NCBI RefSeq assembly: GCF_050624435.1
Contig: NC_134541.1
Coordinates: 9,004,983-9,068,982 of the forward strand
Direction of reading: 5' to 3'
DNA length: 64,000 bases
From: Tenrec ecaudatus
Lineage: Eukaryota; Chordata; Mammalia; Afrosoricida; Tenrecidae
The translations under genes and the position numbers were made by a program. Shown here one piece after another: positions 47,417 to 57,446 of the stretch; position 1 is the first letter of the stretch; the number at the start of each line of letters is the position of its first letter. The notes beneath the pieces are model-generated. The model ran no database searches. It saw only the letters and a list, made by a program, of their open reading frames with translations, and had not been told where the DNA came from.

Positions 47417-50400
47417 CTGGGGGAGGAAAAAGAAAGAGGACATGTTAATGCTATTCACTCGATAATGTCTAGACATGTGGTCTGAAGCAGAGGGGAGAAA
47501 TCTCAGGTCAAGAAGTTTCTAAACTTGGCCAGCCGGCACACAGCACTGGTTATCGGCGCCACACCACTTTCACTCATAGTCCATGTTCAAGGACTTCTCC
47601 CAGAAGAAGCCACGCCTCTTCCTGCAGCTTCTGCTGACTTAAAACCACAAGAGTTAAGAAGAAACTCATTGCTGAATTATCTTCTCCTCATGATAGTCTT
47701 TAAAAAGGAGTCGTGGTGACATGATGGGTGAAGCACTGGGCCGCTCACGGCAAGGTCAGCAGTTCAGGCCCACAGCCCCTCCAAGCTGAGAAAGGCGAGG
47801 CTGCCTGCTCCTGCCCAGGCTCGAGCCGGGCCGCTGGGAGCCAGAACCAACTCGAGGGCACTGGTTTGGTTTGGGAATTTACAATGGGAGCCCGAGCTCG
47901 TGCTGCAGTGGTTAAATGCACAGCTCCCTCTGAAGGGCTGGAGGGTCAAACACGTCAGCCGTGCAAAGGACAGACACGCGCTAGTCTGTGCCCAACCCTA
48001 CGAGGCACTTCTGCCCTGTCTGATACGGTTCGCTAGGAGTTCATCAACAAGTGTGGGGATTTTTTAATAAAATGAAGTATATATGACGTCTGGCAAACCA
48101 TTACAGGGGTTGGGTCTCTGACACAGCTTTCCCCAACTTCCCACAAAACAAATTAAGAAACGACAGGAAATGATAAACCCACTGAACCAACATCCCTGCC
48201 TCCACGTCCATTCCAACTCACAGCGACCCTGTGTCTAAGGCTGTCATTTTCACAGGAGCAGATGGCCTCATTGTTCTCCAGGGAAGGGGCTGCTGGGTTG
48301 GAACTGCCAACCTTGCACATTAGCGGCCCAACATGTAACCCTTGCACCACCAGGAATCCTAGGTAAACTCACGATGCCAACACTAGTCTAAACCATGGGT
48401 GTCAAACTGGTGGCCCACGGGCTGCATGCAGCCCCCAAGGAAATTTTTTGTGGCCCACGATGCTCTGAAATAAAATGTAACGAGGGAATTGTGTGTATGG
48501 TATTGCCTCAATCTCCTCTAAGCACTATTTTCTTCATAGAAAATTTTTCTATTTTCATTTTATTTCAGAGCATCGTGGGCCACAAAATATTACCTTGGGG
48601 GCCACATGTGGCCTGCAGGCCACCAGTTTGACACTCTTGATCTAAACGAACCGCCCATGACCAGAATCGGGCCGGAAGTTCATTAGCTCCCAGGCCTCAG
48701 GACGAGGGGGACTGTGTGCCCTGTGGGGTGTGACAACACAGCTCTGCCCACGGGCCACGGCCAAGCCCCTGCTGGGCTAGGATCCTACACATGACAGAAC
48801 AAGCAGAGCCCACCAAGAGCAACCCCTTTGTGTCAGGAGCAAGAGCGAGGAGGCCAAGAACTGGCGATGCAGCTCTGCCAGTGATCGGGTCAGTGATTCG
48901 CACACAGGCGGCTCCCAGGCCGGGACCGCCCACCCAGCTCTGGGGGCGGCTAGCAGGGGAGCCCTGAGGTGAGGATGCAGGTGGGACAGCTCAGAGCTGG
49001 CAGGCATGCGGTCAGGCGGGAGAGAGGAGGTCCTGCTGCTTCTGCTGCCCTATGAGCTGGCTGGCTGTGACTCAGTGTGACCCCGTCCAAAGACGGGGAA
49101 GGGGCTTCAAAGAGTTGGTGAAAAAAAATGAATGAAAACGTCGCTTTTCTCCCAACTTTTTGAAGCCCCCGTGTGTGACAGGATGAAATGCTGCCGGGTG
49201 TGGGCTGTTGTTGTCAGGGAGGGGGGTCAGATGAATCACCGGGGCCCAAATGCATGGTCTTCCACCCACCTTTCGGAAAGCATGACTCAGCACCGCACAC
49301 ATTCCCCCCCCCCACCCCCGTCAACAAAAGACGTTCCACTCTGGCGTAGAGTCCAGGGTCAGGGGCCGGCACCTGCTTGTGTGCCCCCCACTCTTTCCAG
49401 TGCCCTCCAGGGTCAGTCCTGCCAACTGTGGGAAATACGCTGTCAAGCAAATAGATAGTAAATGGAATGATAAAATACTTCAACTAGAACGGTAACTGAC
49501 CCAAGGGTGAAAGAGAACACACGACGTGGAAATGCATGGATCACGCTGGGGTGTAACCTGCTCACTCGGGTTCAACCCGCTGCCCACAACCCAGCCCCGC
49601 ACTGCAGTGACAGCAGCAGGGTGGCACGCTCTGCAGGAACTGCCTGTGAAGCGCCCGGGCGGGACAGACTAGCTCAAAGGCCCCCTCCCATAAAAAACCA
49701 GAGATCCGCCCTGCTGCCAGTCAGCCACTTGGCGAACGACAGGGAAAGATGGGGGCGTGAAGGGCCCGCCGTCCACACCCACAGAAACAGCGGTCAAGGA
49801 AGCTACCGGCGGACTGTGCCGGCAAGTCAGGCGCCAAAAAACCTCTTTCAAGTCTTAAAAAGCAAAGGCATGTCACTCTGCGGTCTATGGCGCTCCTGAC
49901 CCGAGCCATGGTGTTTTCAATACGGCCTCAGATGTAGGGGACAGCTGGGCAGACTGAGTCAGAGTTGAAGCATTTGAATTAGGGGGCTGGAGAGGAAGAC
50001 TCAAAGTCACACGGACTGCAGACATATTTGTCTTCGAGGCAGTACAGCAAGAATGTCCCTTAGAAGTGAGGACGGTGAAACTTCACTCCATCTACCTGAG
50101 GCACGTTATCGGAGGGGCCTGTCGGCCGTGCAGAAGGACCTCAGGCCTGGGACAGTAGAGGGGCAGCAAAAAAGTGGAAGAGCCCTGACAAGACGAACTG
50201 ACACAGGGGCAGTCCCTAGGGGCTGGGGCAGGCCACCAAGGGGAGGACGGCGCAGGGCCTGGGAGTGGTTCCTTCTGCCGCGCCAGGGCCGCTGAGCCGG
50301 AACCAACTGGATGGCACCTAGCAGCATCTCTGGGTCGTGGGATGACAGGCCATCTTTCTTTCCCTTCTAGACTGTTCTGTCTAAATAGTGTGTGCTCAGT

Positions 50401-53400
50401 GCGCGCGTTTCTGGAGTTAGCAGACCACCTCCTGTGTTTCACCCTAAGTGAGCCGTGAAACTGCTCTCTGCACGGGGACAGCAGCAAGCGGACCTCTGGG
50501 AGCCACTGAGGGGCGACATAAAACTGAGATGCAGCACGAGCTTAACAGAGGCAGGCCAGTGCCTCAGTTCCCGGACCCTTACGTGGTTTTCCTTTTTTTT
50601 TTTAGTCATTTTATTGGGGGCTCATACAACTCTTATCACAATCCATACATACATCCATTGTGCAAAGCACATTTGTACATTCGTTGCCCTCATCATTCTC
50701 AAACATTTGCTCTCCACTTAAGCCCCTGGCATCAGCTCCTCATTTTCCCCCTCCCTCCCCGTGCCCCCTCCTTCATGAATCCTTGATAACTTATAAATTA
50801 TTACTTTGTCATATCTTACCCTGCCCACCGTGTCTCCCTTCATCAACTTTTCTGTTGTATGTCCCCAAGGGAAGAAGCCTTATGTGGTTTTTCATACACA
50901 GTGCAAACCCCTATTTTAAAATGAGACTCCCGGAGACAGACTCCGACCTACCTTCGCATCTTCCAGCATCTCCTGCGTTTCCTCTTGGGAGTGGCTGATG
51001 AAGACATCGCCAACCTGATACGGAATCATGAGGCAGTCGTCTTCTACCAGCAGGATGTCATCGCAAGCGTCTTCTAGGTTCTGCAGTTGCTTCTATCGGC
51101 CCGAAAGCAAAGAGCAAAGGAAGTCTGGACAGAGGCCTGAAGCCCACCCTCCTGAGATGAGGGGACCCACTCTCGGAGAAACCAGAAGTGGGGCTGTCAC
51201 AGGCACCACAGGGACATGTGCATTTGTGGAAGAGAGGACTGCACAGGATTCCCCCAGACTGCAGCCTTCCTGGGGGCAGATAGCCAGGCCATTGCTGCTC
51301 CTGGGTCCACCTGCCGACCTCTCAGTGACCAGCCACGCCCTTGTCTGGGGCCACCAGGCTTCCCGGGAAGGACCAGCACACTGTACTCAGACTAATCTCA
51401 GAGACCTTAAGATGCCTCTCCCAAGCAATCCTTAAGAAGTAACTAGGTGCCTTCAGCATGCTTTCAGGACCAGAAGGACCCTTGGTAATGAAGTGGGTTA
51501 CAAGTTGGCCTGCTAACCAAGGTCAGCAGTTGGAACACACCAACTGCTCCATGAGAGAAAGATGAGGCTTTCTGCTCCTGTAAAGACTGTCAGCCTCAGA
51601 AACCCACAGGGGCAGTTCTACTGTGTCCTAGGGTCGCCAGGCATCAGCACCTTCTTGATGGCAGTTGGATTTGGTTTGTGAGGTAGAACTGAAATAAGCC
51701 CACAACCAAGAAAACAGACATTTCTCAGGCTCTCCTACCATGAGGGGGAAACACATAATGACCTGGATTCCACCCATCCAATGCACCTGAGCTAGAGAGA
51801 GCTGCGTGGGGAGAGGCCAGGTGGCGGGGAGACAATGGCACCGCCTCAGGCGAAGTCTGCAAACAACTCCCTCCCCAGCAGGGTTCCGTCACCAGCCAGG
51901 TCTAGGAGGTGAGGTGCTGAGACCCATTCCAGGAACTCAGCCTGCTGCCTCGCATTGCTTCCCGGCCGGCTCTCCAGCCACCCTGGAGCAGGCTCTGTCC
52001 CCTCAACCATGAGCCCGCACAGAGCCTAAACGCGCGTTACTCATCTGATGAGCCGAGCTGCTATTGAACAGAAAACCGTATTATAAAGAATCTGTAAAAA
52101 TATTTCCCAAGAGAAATATTGCCAATACCTTTTTAACTTCTATTTCTTCCTTCAGCTCTGTGATTCTACTCGTATTGCGGGCAAATTTGTTGATCTTCTG
52201 CTGGTCTTCAAAAGTCACGTTGACGTCTTCTGCAGCCTGAAAAACATGCGCGATGTTTCCGTGACGTGAACAAACGTTTCCGTGACGTGAACTTTAACAA
52301 AGACCTCACCTCGTAGGCTCACGTTTGACTTGCTCCCAAGTAACTTGGGAAGCCACTTGCCCTCAGGAATTACAAGAGCTGTAGACTGTCACAAACGTGT
52401 GCCTTATGCATTTAGACCACCAACCATGAAGTCAGGGTTCAACCCACGAGCTGCTCTGTGAAAGACGCCGCTGTCTACTGTGAGAATTTAAAGCAGGGTG
52501 CTCAATACGTGGATCGTGACCTAGTCGACTGCAAATGTAGTGCGGGCAGATCTCATGGCATTGACAAAATAGACGTAAGCCTATCCTCAATCCCGTCACT
52601 TAACTGATGTACAGCGCGGCCAATCAGATGCAATCTTCGGTGTCACACATGTGTGCAAACAACGGCACTAAGTGCGACAAAACTGACAAGCTGAGTTATC
52701 GCCAATTTTTAGACCTTGTTTTTTTCCTCTTAAACGTAAAAAAGGGTATTAAAATGAGTGGGGGAGCTGGACCAAAAAGAAGTCAAAAATGCATCACTCT
52801 CAAAAGGAATGAGAGGAGATTCTGACACTACAAGCCGACATTCAGCTGAAGTCCAGAGGCAGGAACAGTTCTGGAACTCACTCGCAGAGGGAAAGTACCC
52901 AAACATGAGACAGTGTGCTACCTCCTTGACTGCACGATTCGGCTCTACTTATTGACGCGAGTCAGCCTTTGCCCACATCAAGATCATTAAGTCCAGGTAC
53001 CGCTCCACCACGACTGATGGTCATTTGGAAGTGTGTTTGAGGCTGGCTGGCAGCAGCTACTGTCCGGACTCTCCAGCCCTGGCTCATTCCATTCAGTGCA
53101 TGTCATCACAGTAAACTCGGGTCATGACCAAAAATGTACATAGTTATTGAATTGTGTTGTGCAATATGGACTCATGCAGGTTATGCAAGGTACATAAACA
53201 TACATTGTACATATAAAGAATTCTCAATGCAGTTATGAATGAATATAATAAATAAATGCATGTTTTGCATGTTTGTAGTTGGTAGATCATTTTGACTTGA
53301 TCATTTTGTAAGGCACTCGCGTGGTGAGTTAGTGTGAGCACTCCTGCTTTAAAATCCCAGCAACCTTCCAGAGCAGTGTGAGCCTGTCCTCCAGGGCCCC

Positions 53401-53678
53401 GCGGCATCCTGGGGTAGCGGATTTGGCTGCTGTTGCTTTCCTGGAAGTGTTCGTTCCCAATGTGACAGCCTCTTCTGTGGAATAATGCTTAGGCTACAAA
53501 GCACTGCAAATTTAAACCACAATTAAGAATAAGAGTGGATGAGAATGTACAGGGTGGGCATTTTCCATGCGTTTACTGAGCCTCCCAGCAGTAGAGCACA
53601 CTTGAGATTCCAGTCCAATGAGACACCAGGCAGAGGCCCACTCTGTGTGGCAGTGGCTGTATTCAGAACTGTATTCAG

Positions 53679-53717
<39 letters not shown>

Positions 53718-54964
53718 ATGTACATGGGGGGAGACGATACACGCCTGGTATTGTATTCAGACTCTTCCCCAGAGTGAAAGGCTGGCCCATTTTAACGTAA
53801 AACCTGTTTACATGTCTTCAACATGAATGAGTTTGTCATTCAAAAAACAAACAAATGTATATTTTTAAATAGTTAATGTGATTACATTGCAGCTAAAGTA
53901 AGTGTTTGGTGACTATGAGGAATCGGTAAAATAATAGCTACTATTTAGTGAGCCCTTGGAATGTGCAAAGCACTGTCTAGATGCTTTATTGTCTGGGCTA
54001 CACGTTCAATCAATCTTACTGAGTAGGACCACTAGCACCTCGGTTTCACAGGCAACGTGCCCTCAGTTGAAGGAAACTGCCTCGTGCTGCTCGGCTGTTA
54101 TGTGGTGGCGCTGGCTTCCAACCCAGTCTTCTGACCTGGAGCCCGCAGGTATTAAGTGTGCACATGTGTTTGGGGGAGATGGGAGGAGTCCTGAGCTTTC
54201 CTCAGATTCTCAAAGGTGGGCCTCGCAGTTAAAAATGGACAAATGCTTCTTAGAAGTGAGAACGGAGAGCCTCGCCTCACACTCTGGAAATGTTGTCAGG
54301 AGACAGCAGTCCCTGGAGAAGGACATCGTGCTTGGTGAAGTCAAAGGCCAGTGAAAAAGAGCAAGACCCTCGACAAGATGGACTGACAGGGTGGCTACGG
54401 CGATGGGCTCAAGCGCAGCACTGACTGTCCAGACGGTCCAGGACCGGGCAGGCTCGCTGCTGTCCACAGGGCCGTGAGAGTCAGCAGCCTGGCCAGGGCC
54501 CTAACAACATCCTCGCTTTAGGTTTCCCCTCGATTATAAAACAGGGACAAGAATCATTGATGCTGTTAGGCCTCACGGCCACGCCCAGCGACAGACCACC
54601 AGAACTGCCCACGGGGCTTCCCAGGCAGGAAGCTGCACAGAGCCAATACTTTCTTCCAGGGCTCCCGGGATGGCAGTGAACCGATGACCTTTGTTGGCAC
54701 CCCAGTGCTTAACCGTTGCACTACCAGGGCTCCCAGGAATAAGGGGACTTGATTCTGACCTAGAAAATATGCAGCATCAGCAAGTGTGACTCTGGGCTCT
54801 TGTCAATACCAGCAACGGGCTCATAGCAGCTCCCACCTCAGACCCTCGGCAGGGACCCAGGGAGACCTTCCACTCCTCCACATGACTGAGATACTTAGGA
54901 AGGGCTTCAAAAAGCTCATGGAGAAATGGAAGAGATGGTGGAATTTTCCCACGAACCCTTTGAA

Positions 54965-55012
<48 letters not shown>

Positions 55013-57071
55013 AGGCAGGGCCCTTGTACTCCGGGGACATTCACACAATTCAGAGGGTTAAGCCCCTGAACCAGGGCTTAGAAAGACAATAAGAGAGGAA
55101 GGCTGCATCTTATCTTGAGACTGCCCAGCGAAGTCAGAATCAGATGGGAGGTGCCCAAACTCACTGCCATCAAGTCAAATCCGACTCAGAGCAACCCTAC
55201 AGCACAGGGTAGAACAGCCCCTATGGATTTTCAAGACGGTAAATCTTTATGGGAGTAGAAAGCCTCACCTTTCTCCCTCGGAACTGCTGGTGGTTCTGAA
55301 CTGCCGACAATGCGGTTAGCAGCCTAACTAGTGTGTGGTACAAGTGCTCAAGATCCCAAACGATTTCCTTTTGGCACAAACGAGCATCAATATGCAGTGC
55401 CTGGCTCACTCACAGGCGGACAACGGGGCTTCTGGTCTACTGGTCTGGGGGCGGAGGGAAAAGGCGCTGTCCCAGTAGCTACCGCAGCTCACCCTAACCC
55501 TGGGACACCCAAAGGGGCGCAGCTACATGGCTCGGGAATCTCACGGCTCCTGAAATAAGAAAGCCCTTTTAGTTGGCCAACGATGAGCTTTCTACCTCTG
55601 TGAAGAGCAAGTCTCAGACACCCAGAGGGGGCAGTCGACTGCGATAGGATGCTTAGTGAAGCGAAGCCCCCAGCCCATAAAGCTTGTTAGACTCGCCACA
55701 ATGGCCCTGAGTTCTGGGTAGTGTGGGGGTCACAGCGTACCCCGACCACTTCCTTTGTCTTTCAATCACATTTGTCCGCACTTTCCGATGCCCCTGGTCA
55801 TTAGGGTTCAGTAGGGTGACGCCTTCATCTGTTTTCCCCAGGACTTTACTGGTTTCAGCCCTGAAAGTCCAGTGGCCCCGGAAACCCCTCTAGACTGGGA
55901 AAAGCAGGGCAGCTGGTCACCTTGACCAGGGGAAGGTGGCTGGGGCTCTGCGGTCCTAGAAATTGGGGTGCACAAAAGCAGTAGGCTCTTTCAAGGAAGT
56001 CTCAGAATGGATGAGAATTCACTGGCATGTGTTGATTCCAACTCACAAAGACCCTATATGGCAGGGTAGAACTGCCCCAGGTTTCTGAGACGCTAACTCT
56101 TCACAAGAGTGGAAAGCCTCATCTTTCTCTGGTGACCCCGCTGATGGGTTTACCAACTGCTGGCCTGTGGTTGAGAGGCCAGACACATACCCACTACGAA
56201 CCAGGGTGGGCAAGTTAACCCCAGAAAAACGAGGCTTTCGGAAAGGGGGAGCTTGTGGGCGTGGCAGGTTCACATTGCAGCATGCCAGGGCTCCCTGGGC
56301 TTCCGCATCCTTACTTAACTTGTGAACTAGGGGTACGCGCACACATCCTAGAGGATGAAGGGAACACACTCTAGGGCAGTGGGGTGTTTGTTTTTTTTGG
56401 TTGGTGTTGTTTATTTATTTGCATTAGGGGAGGAGGGTACACTACTTATTAGCTGAGTCACCTTGGGGCTCTCCGCATGGAAGTTTCTCCCCCCCCCCCC
56501 CAGGAAAGGGCGGGAGACCAAGGTGCCTGCTGGATGGCTGCGGGAAGGGATGCGCCGTCTGCCCCCCGGAGCGCCAGCTCTCGCCCCCAAGTTCAGGGAT
56601 GTCCCCGCCTGCACACGGGGCACTCGGGACACTCGGGGTGCAGGCCGCGCCCCGCCCCGCCCGCCACCTCGCCCAGCCCCGCAGCCTCACCTGAGGCCGG
56701 CCGTGTGTGGGCGGGGGGAGTTTGGGGGGGGGAGGGGGCGCCTTCCCGGACCCCGGCAGGAGGCAGTCACCGCGGCCCGCGGGCCCTCACCCCCGAGAGC
56801 CGCGGGGGCCGCACGGCGAGCGGGGCCCGGCGCCCGCCCAGGGTCCCCACCCCACCCCGACCCTCGCCTCCGTCGGGCGGCGGCCTGAGCGGGCGCCCGG
56901 GGCCGCCGACGCGGGCAGGGCTCGCCTCGGGGTCGAGAGCTCAGACCCGGGCGCCACGCCGGAGCTCAGACCGCGCCCCCCACCAGCGGCCCCGGCCCCC
57001 CGGCCGCCCCCGGCCCGAGCCCCGAGTCCCCCGAGCGCACCACTCACCGCCTTCTTCATGGTGGCCGCCAT
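47285..57071 (-). CDS. PFDN4: Prefoldin subunit 4, four-exon gene (whole CDS span)
   Basis: Beta-type subunit of the hexameric prefoldin co-chaperone, which takes unfolded actin and tubulin chains and hands them to the TRiC/CCT chaperonin in the cytosol. Coding parts are 57071-57048, 52236-52129, 51092-50952 and 47416-47285 (8, 36, 47 and 43 residues plus TAA), 134 residues in all, as in human. The order expected for a beta prefoldin is visible: N-terminal helix (INKFARNTSRITELKEEIE), a central hairpin region (CLMIPYQVGDVFISHSQEE), then the C-terminal coiled-coil helix (LQEEIDALESRVQAIQRVL) and the acidic tail NLEADES. Introns are about 4.8, 1.0 and 3.5 kb, all GT/AG, all in phase 0. No stop or frameshift is seen, so this is the spliced parental gene and not a retrocopy. 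Compared with the human protein as remembered, differences are few and conservative (for example DILLVEDD, YQVGDV, RVQAIQ). Confidence 0.97.
47706..47882 (+). repeat. AfroSINE copy
   Basis: GCACTGGGCCGCTCACGGCAA...AGAACCAACTCGAGGGCACTG and GGTTTGGTTTGGG. Confidence 0.8.
47884..48066 (+). repeat. AfroSINE copy, head-to-tail with the previous one
   Basis: GGGAGCCCGAGCTCGTGCTGC...GCAGTGGTTAAATGCACAG...TTCGCTAGGAGTTCATCAAC. Confidence 0.75.
48170..48362 (-). repeat. AfroSINE copy
   Basis: CACGTCCATTCCAACTCACAG...GGAACTGCCAACCTTGCACAT...CCTTGCACCACCAGGAATCC. Confidence 0.85.
48394..48639 (+). mobile_element. Palindromic hAT MITE in PFDN4 intron 3
   Basis: 246 bp made of two 84-bp inverted arms (48394-48477 and 48556-48639, 73 of 84 positions paired, the inner 37 bases identical) around a 78-nt loop. 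Termini read CATGGGTGTCAAACTGGTGGC and the inverted equivalent. GTCTAAAC and ATCTAAAC (7 of 8) flank it as the 8-bp duplication expected of hAT. Confidence 0.9.
49790..50332 (+). repeat. RTE-type LINE 3' portion
   Basis: CAAGTCTTAAAAAGCAAAGGC...CCATGGTGTTTTCAATACGG...GGAACCAACTGGATGGCACC and a short CAGCA tail. Confidence 0.8.
50591..50877 (-). mobile_element. 5'-truncated L1 3' UTR in PFDN4 intron 3
   Basis: T-run then TTTTATTGGGGGCTCATACAA...CATTTGCTCTCCACTTAAGCC, the family of 4.7-7.1 kb read in reverse. It is flanked by CCTTACGTGGTTTT (50577-50590) and CCTTATGTGGTTTT (50878-50891). It sits 74 bp from exon 3. Confidence 0.92.
50952..51092 (-). CDS. PFDN4: PFDN4 coding exon 3 (residues 45-91)
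   Basis: Runs from KQLQNLEDACDD to EEMLEDAK-like helix residues (QEETQEMLEDAK) and ends at GTAGGT. It holds the beta-hairpin part of the body (CLMIPYQVGDVFISH). The acceptor is TAG, preceded by a purine-rich GGGCCGA, so the pyrimidine tract ends about ten bases upstream. Length is 141 nt, phase 0 on both sides. Confidence 0.96.
51093..52128 (-). other. PFDN4: PFDN4 intron 2
   Basis: 1,036 bp with a GTATTG donor and a TAG acceptor. One SINE lies inside. Confidence 0.9.
51478..51692 (+). repeat. AfroSINE copy in intron 2
   Basis: GGCCTGCTAACCAAGGTCAGC...GAAACCCACAGGGGCAGTTC...CTTCTTGATGGCAGTTGGATT. Confidence 0.85.
52129..52236 (-). CDS. PFDN4: PFDN4 coding exon 2 (residues 9-44)
   Basis: Starts after a TTTTTCAG acceptor with AAEDVNVTFEDQQKINKFAR and ends ...EEIEVKK at a GTATTG donor. 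It carries the N-terminal helix of the coiled-coil arm. Length is 108 nt, so the frame is kept. Confidence 0.96.
52255..52292 (+). repeat. Duplicated CRE-like word next to exon 2
   Basis: GTTTCCGTGACGTGAAC occurs at 52255 and again at 52276, 21 bp apart. TGACGTGA is a CREB/ATF half-site variant. Function is unknown. Confidence 0.6.
52418..53405 (+). repeat. AfroSINE split by a hAT transposon
   Basis: Left part 52418-52493 (CACCAACCATGAAGTCAGGG...GTCTACTGTGAGAATTTAAAG). Right part about 53347-53405 (CCAGCAACCTTCCAGAGCAG...CTGTCCTCCAGGG). The right half is diverged. Confidence 0.55.
52494..53346 (+). mobile_element. hAT transposon with transposase remnant
   Basis: 853 bp. The left end CAGGGTGCTCAATACGTGGAT and the inverted right end CAGGAGTGCTCAC match over the outer 12 bases or so. 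ATTTAAAG and CTTTAAAA flank it. A C-terminal dimerisation-domain frame is readable at 52870-53113 (TSLTARFGSTY, one stop, RESAFAHIKIIKSRYRST, then HLEVCLRLAGSSYCPD). A separate N-terminal frame (52607-52825) begins the transposase, but the middle of the gene is deleted, so it is inactive. Confidence 0.85.
53681..53716 (+). repeat. TG microsatellite
   Basis: About 15 TG units followed by CGCGCG. Confidence 0.95.
54235..54520 (+). repeat. RTE-type LINE 3' portion
   Basis: GTTGTCAGGAGACAGCAGTCC...GACATCGTGCTTGGTGAAGTC...GTCCAGGACCGGGCAGGC, ending near CCCTAACAACATCC. Confidence 0.8.
54600..54737 (-). repeat. AfroSINE fragments, head side
   Basis: GAACTGCCCACGGGGCTTCCC and, after a shortened body, CAGTGCTTAACCGTTGCACTA then CCAGGGCTCCC. 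Confidence 0.65.
54965..55010 (+). repeat. AC microsatellite
   Basis: About 23 AC units. Confidence 0.97.
55150..55345 (-). repeat. AfroSINE copy
   Basis: CACTGCCATCAAGTCAAATCC...AGGGTAGAACAGCCCCTATGG...GCGGTTAGCAGCCTAACTAG. Confidence 0.85.
56010..56205 (-). repeat. AfroSINE copy
   Basis: GTGTTGATTCCAACTCACAAA...GGGTAGAACTGCCCCAGGTTT...CCACTACGAACCAGG. Confidence 0.75.
57048..57071 (-). CDS. PFDN4: PFDN4 coding exon 1 (residues 1-8)
   Basis: Encodes MAATMKKA and ends at a GTGAGT donor. The first ATG has A at -3 and G at +4. A second in-frame ATG four codons on sits in GCCACCATG, also a strong context, but the upstream ATG matches the known mammalian N-terminus and was chosen. The exon lies inside the CpG island, and the 5' UTR continues to higher coordinates with no TATA box visible. 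Confidence 0.95.
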
Positions 57072-57077
57072 CTTTGG
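57063..57077 (-). promoter_or_regulatory. YY1-type motif over the PFDN4 start codon
   Basis: The minus strand reads CAAAGATGGCGGCC, matching the AAGATGGCGGC form of the YY1 site commonly found just downstream of TSSs and overlapping ATGs in TATA-less promoters. Binding itself is inferred. Confidence 0.6.
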
Positions 57078-57350
57078 GCCCGACTACGGCGCGCGGCGGG
57101 GAGGGGCGCTAGGCAGCCAGCCTCCCCCGTGCCCTGCCTCCCTCCCTGTGGGCCCCGAGCGCCTGGAGGACGCGCCAGAGCCTCCACGCCGCCGTCTGGA
57201 GACCTTCAGCCCGTGTCCCCTACCGTCCCGGACTCAGAAAGGAAGTTGAAAACCGAAAATACTTGGTACATCCCAATTAAAGGGACAGGCAACCCCTGTG
57301 GGCCGACAGAAACAGGGGGGTGTGGCGAGCGGCCGCAGATACCAGCCGCG

Positions 57351-57369
57351 GGCAGCAGGGGGCGCCAGC
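57351..57369 (+). promoter_or_regulatory. CTCF-type motif in the PFDN4 promoter
   Basis: GGCAGCAGGGGGCGCCAGC matches the CTCF core (CCASYAGRKGGCRS) well on the plus strand. It lies just on the gene-proximal side of the GC-box array. Confidence 0.55.
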
Positions 57370-57380
57370 GCCGGGAGCGT

Positions 57381-57446
57381 GGGGGCGGGGCCCTGTCCGA
57401 GGGCGGGGCCCGGTTCGGGGGCGGGGCCCGATCCGGGGGTGGGGCC
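57381..57446. promoter_or_regulatory. Four GC boxes in an 18-bp tandem repeat
   Basis: GGGCGGGGCC occurs at 57383, 57401 and 57419, and as GGGTGGGGCC at 57437. The spacing is exactly 18 bp each time, with related linkers (CTGTCCGA, CGGTTCGG, CGATCCGG). Each unit is a consensus Sp1/KLF site. The array lies about 310-375 bp upstream of the PFDN4 ATG. Confidence 0.75.

Larger units (their letters stand above)
47417..50951 (-). other. PFDN4: PFDN4 intron 3
   Basis: 3,535 bp, GTAGGT...CCCCCAG. It holds three SINEs, a hAT MITE, an RTE 3' portion and a truncated L1. 48650-49790 has no named element. Confidence 0.9.
52237..57047 (-). other. PFDN4: PFDN4 intron 1
   Basis: 4,811 bp, GTGAGT...TTTTTCAG. 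It contains a hAT copy, an RTE piece, four SINEs and two CA/TG microsatellites. 53850-54230 and 55350-56000 are unassigned. Confidence 0.9.

Noticed and set aside
47285-57071. PFDN4 considered as a processed pseudogene
   Set aside because: Four separate exons with canonical splice sites, a CpG-island promoter and an intact frame show it is the spliced gene.
56463-57249. Three long overlapping plus-strand ORFs (141, 211 and 180 codons) across the PFDN4 promoter
   Set aside because: Pro/Arg/Gly-rich translations in several frames at once are what stop-poor CpG-island sequence produces. No domain is visible and they run antisense to exon 1.
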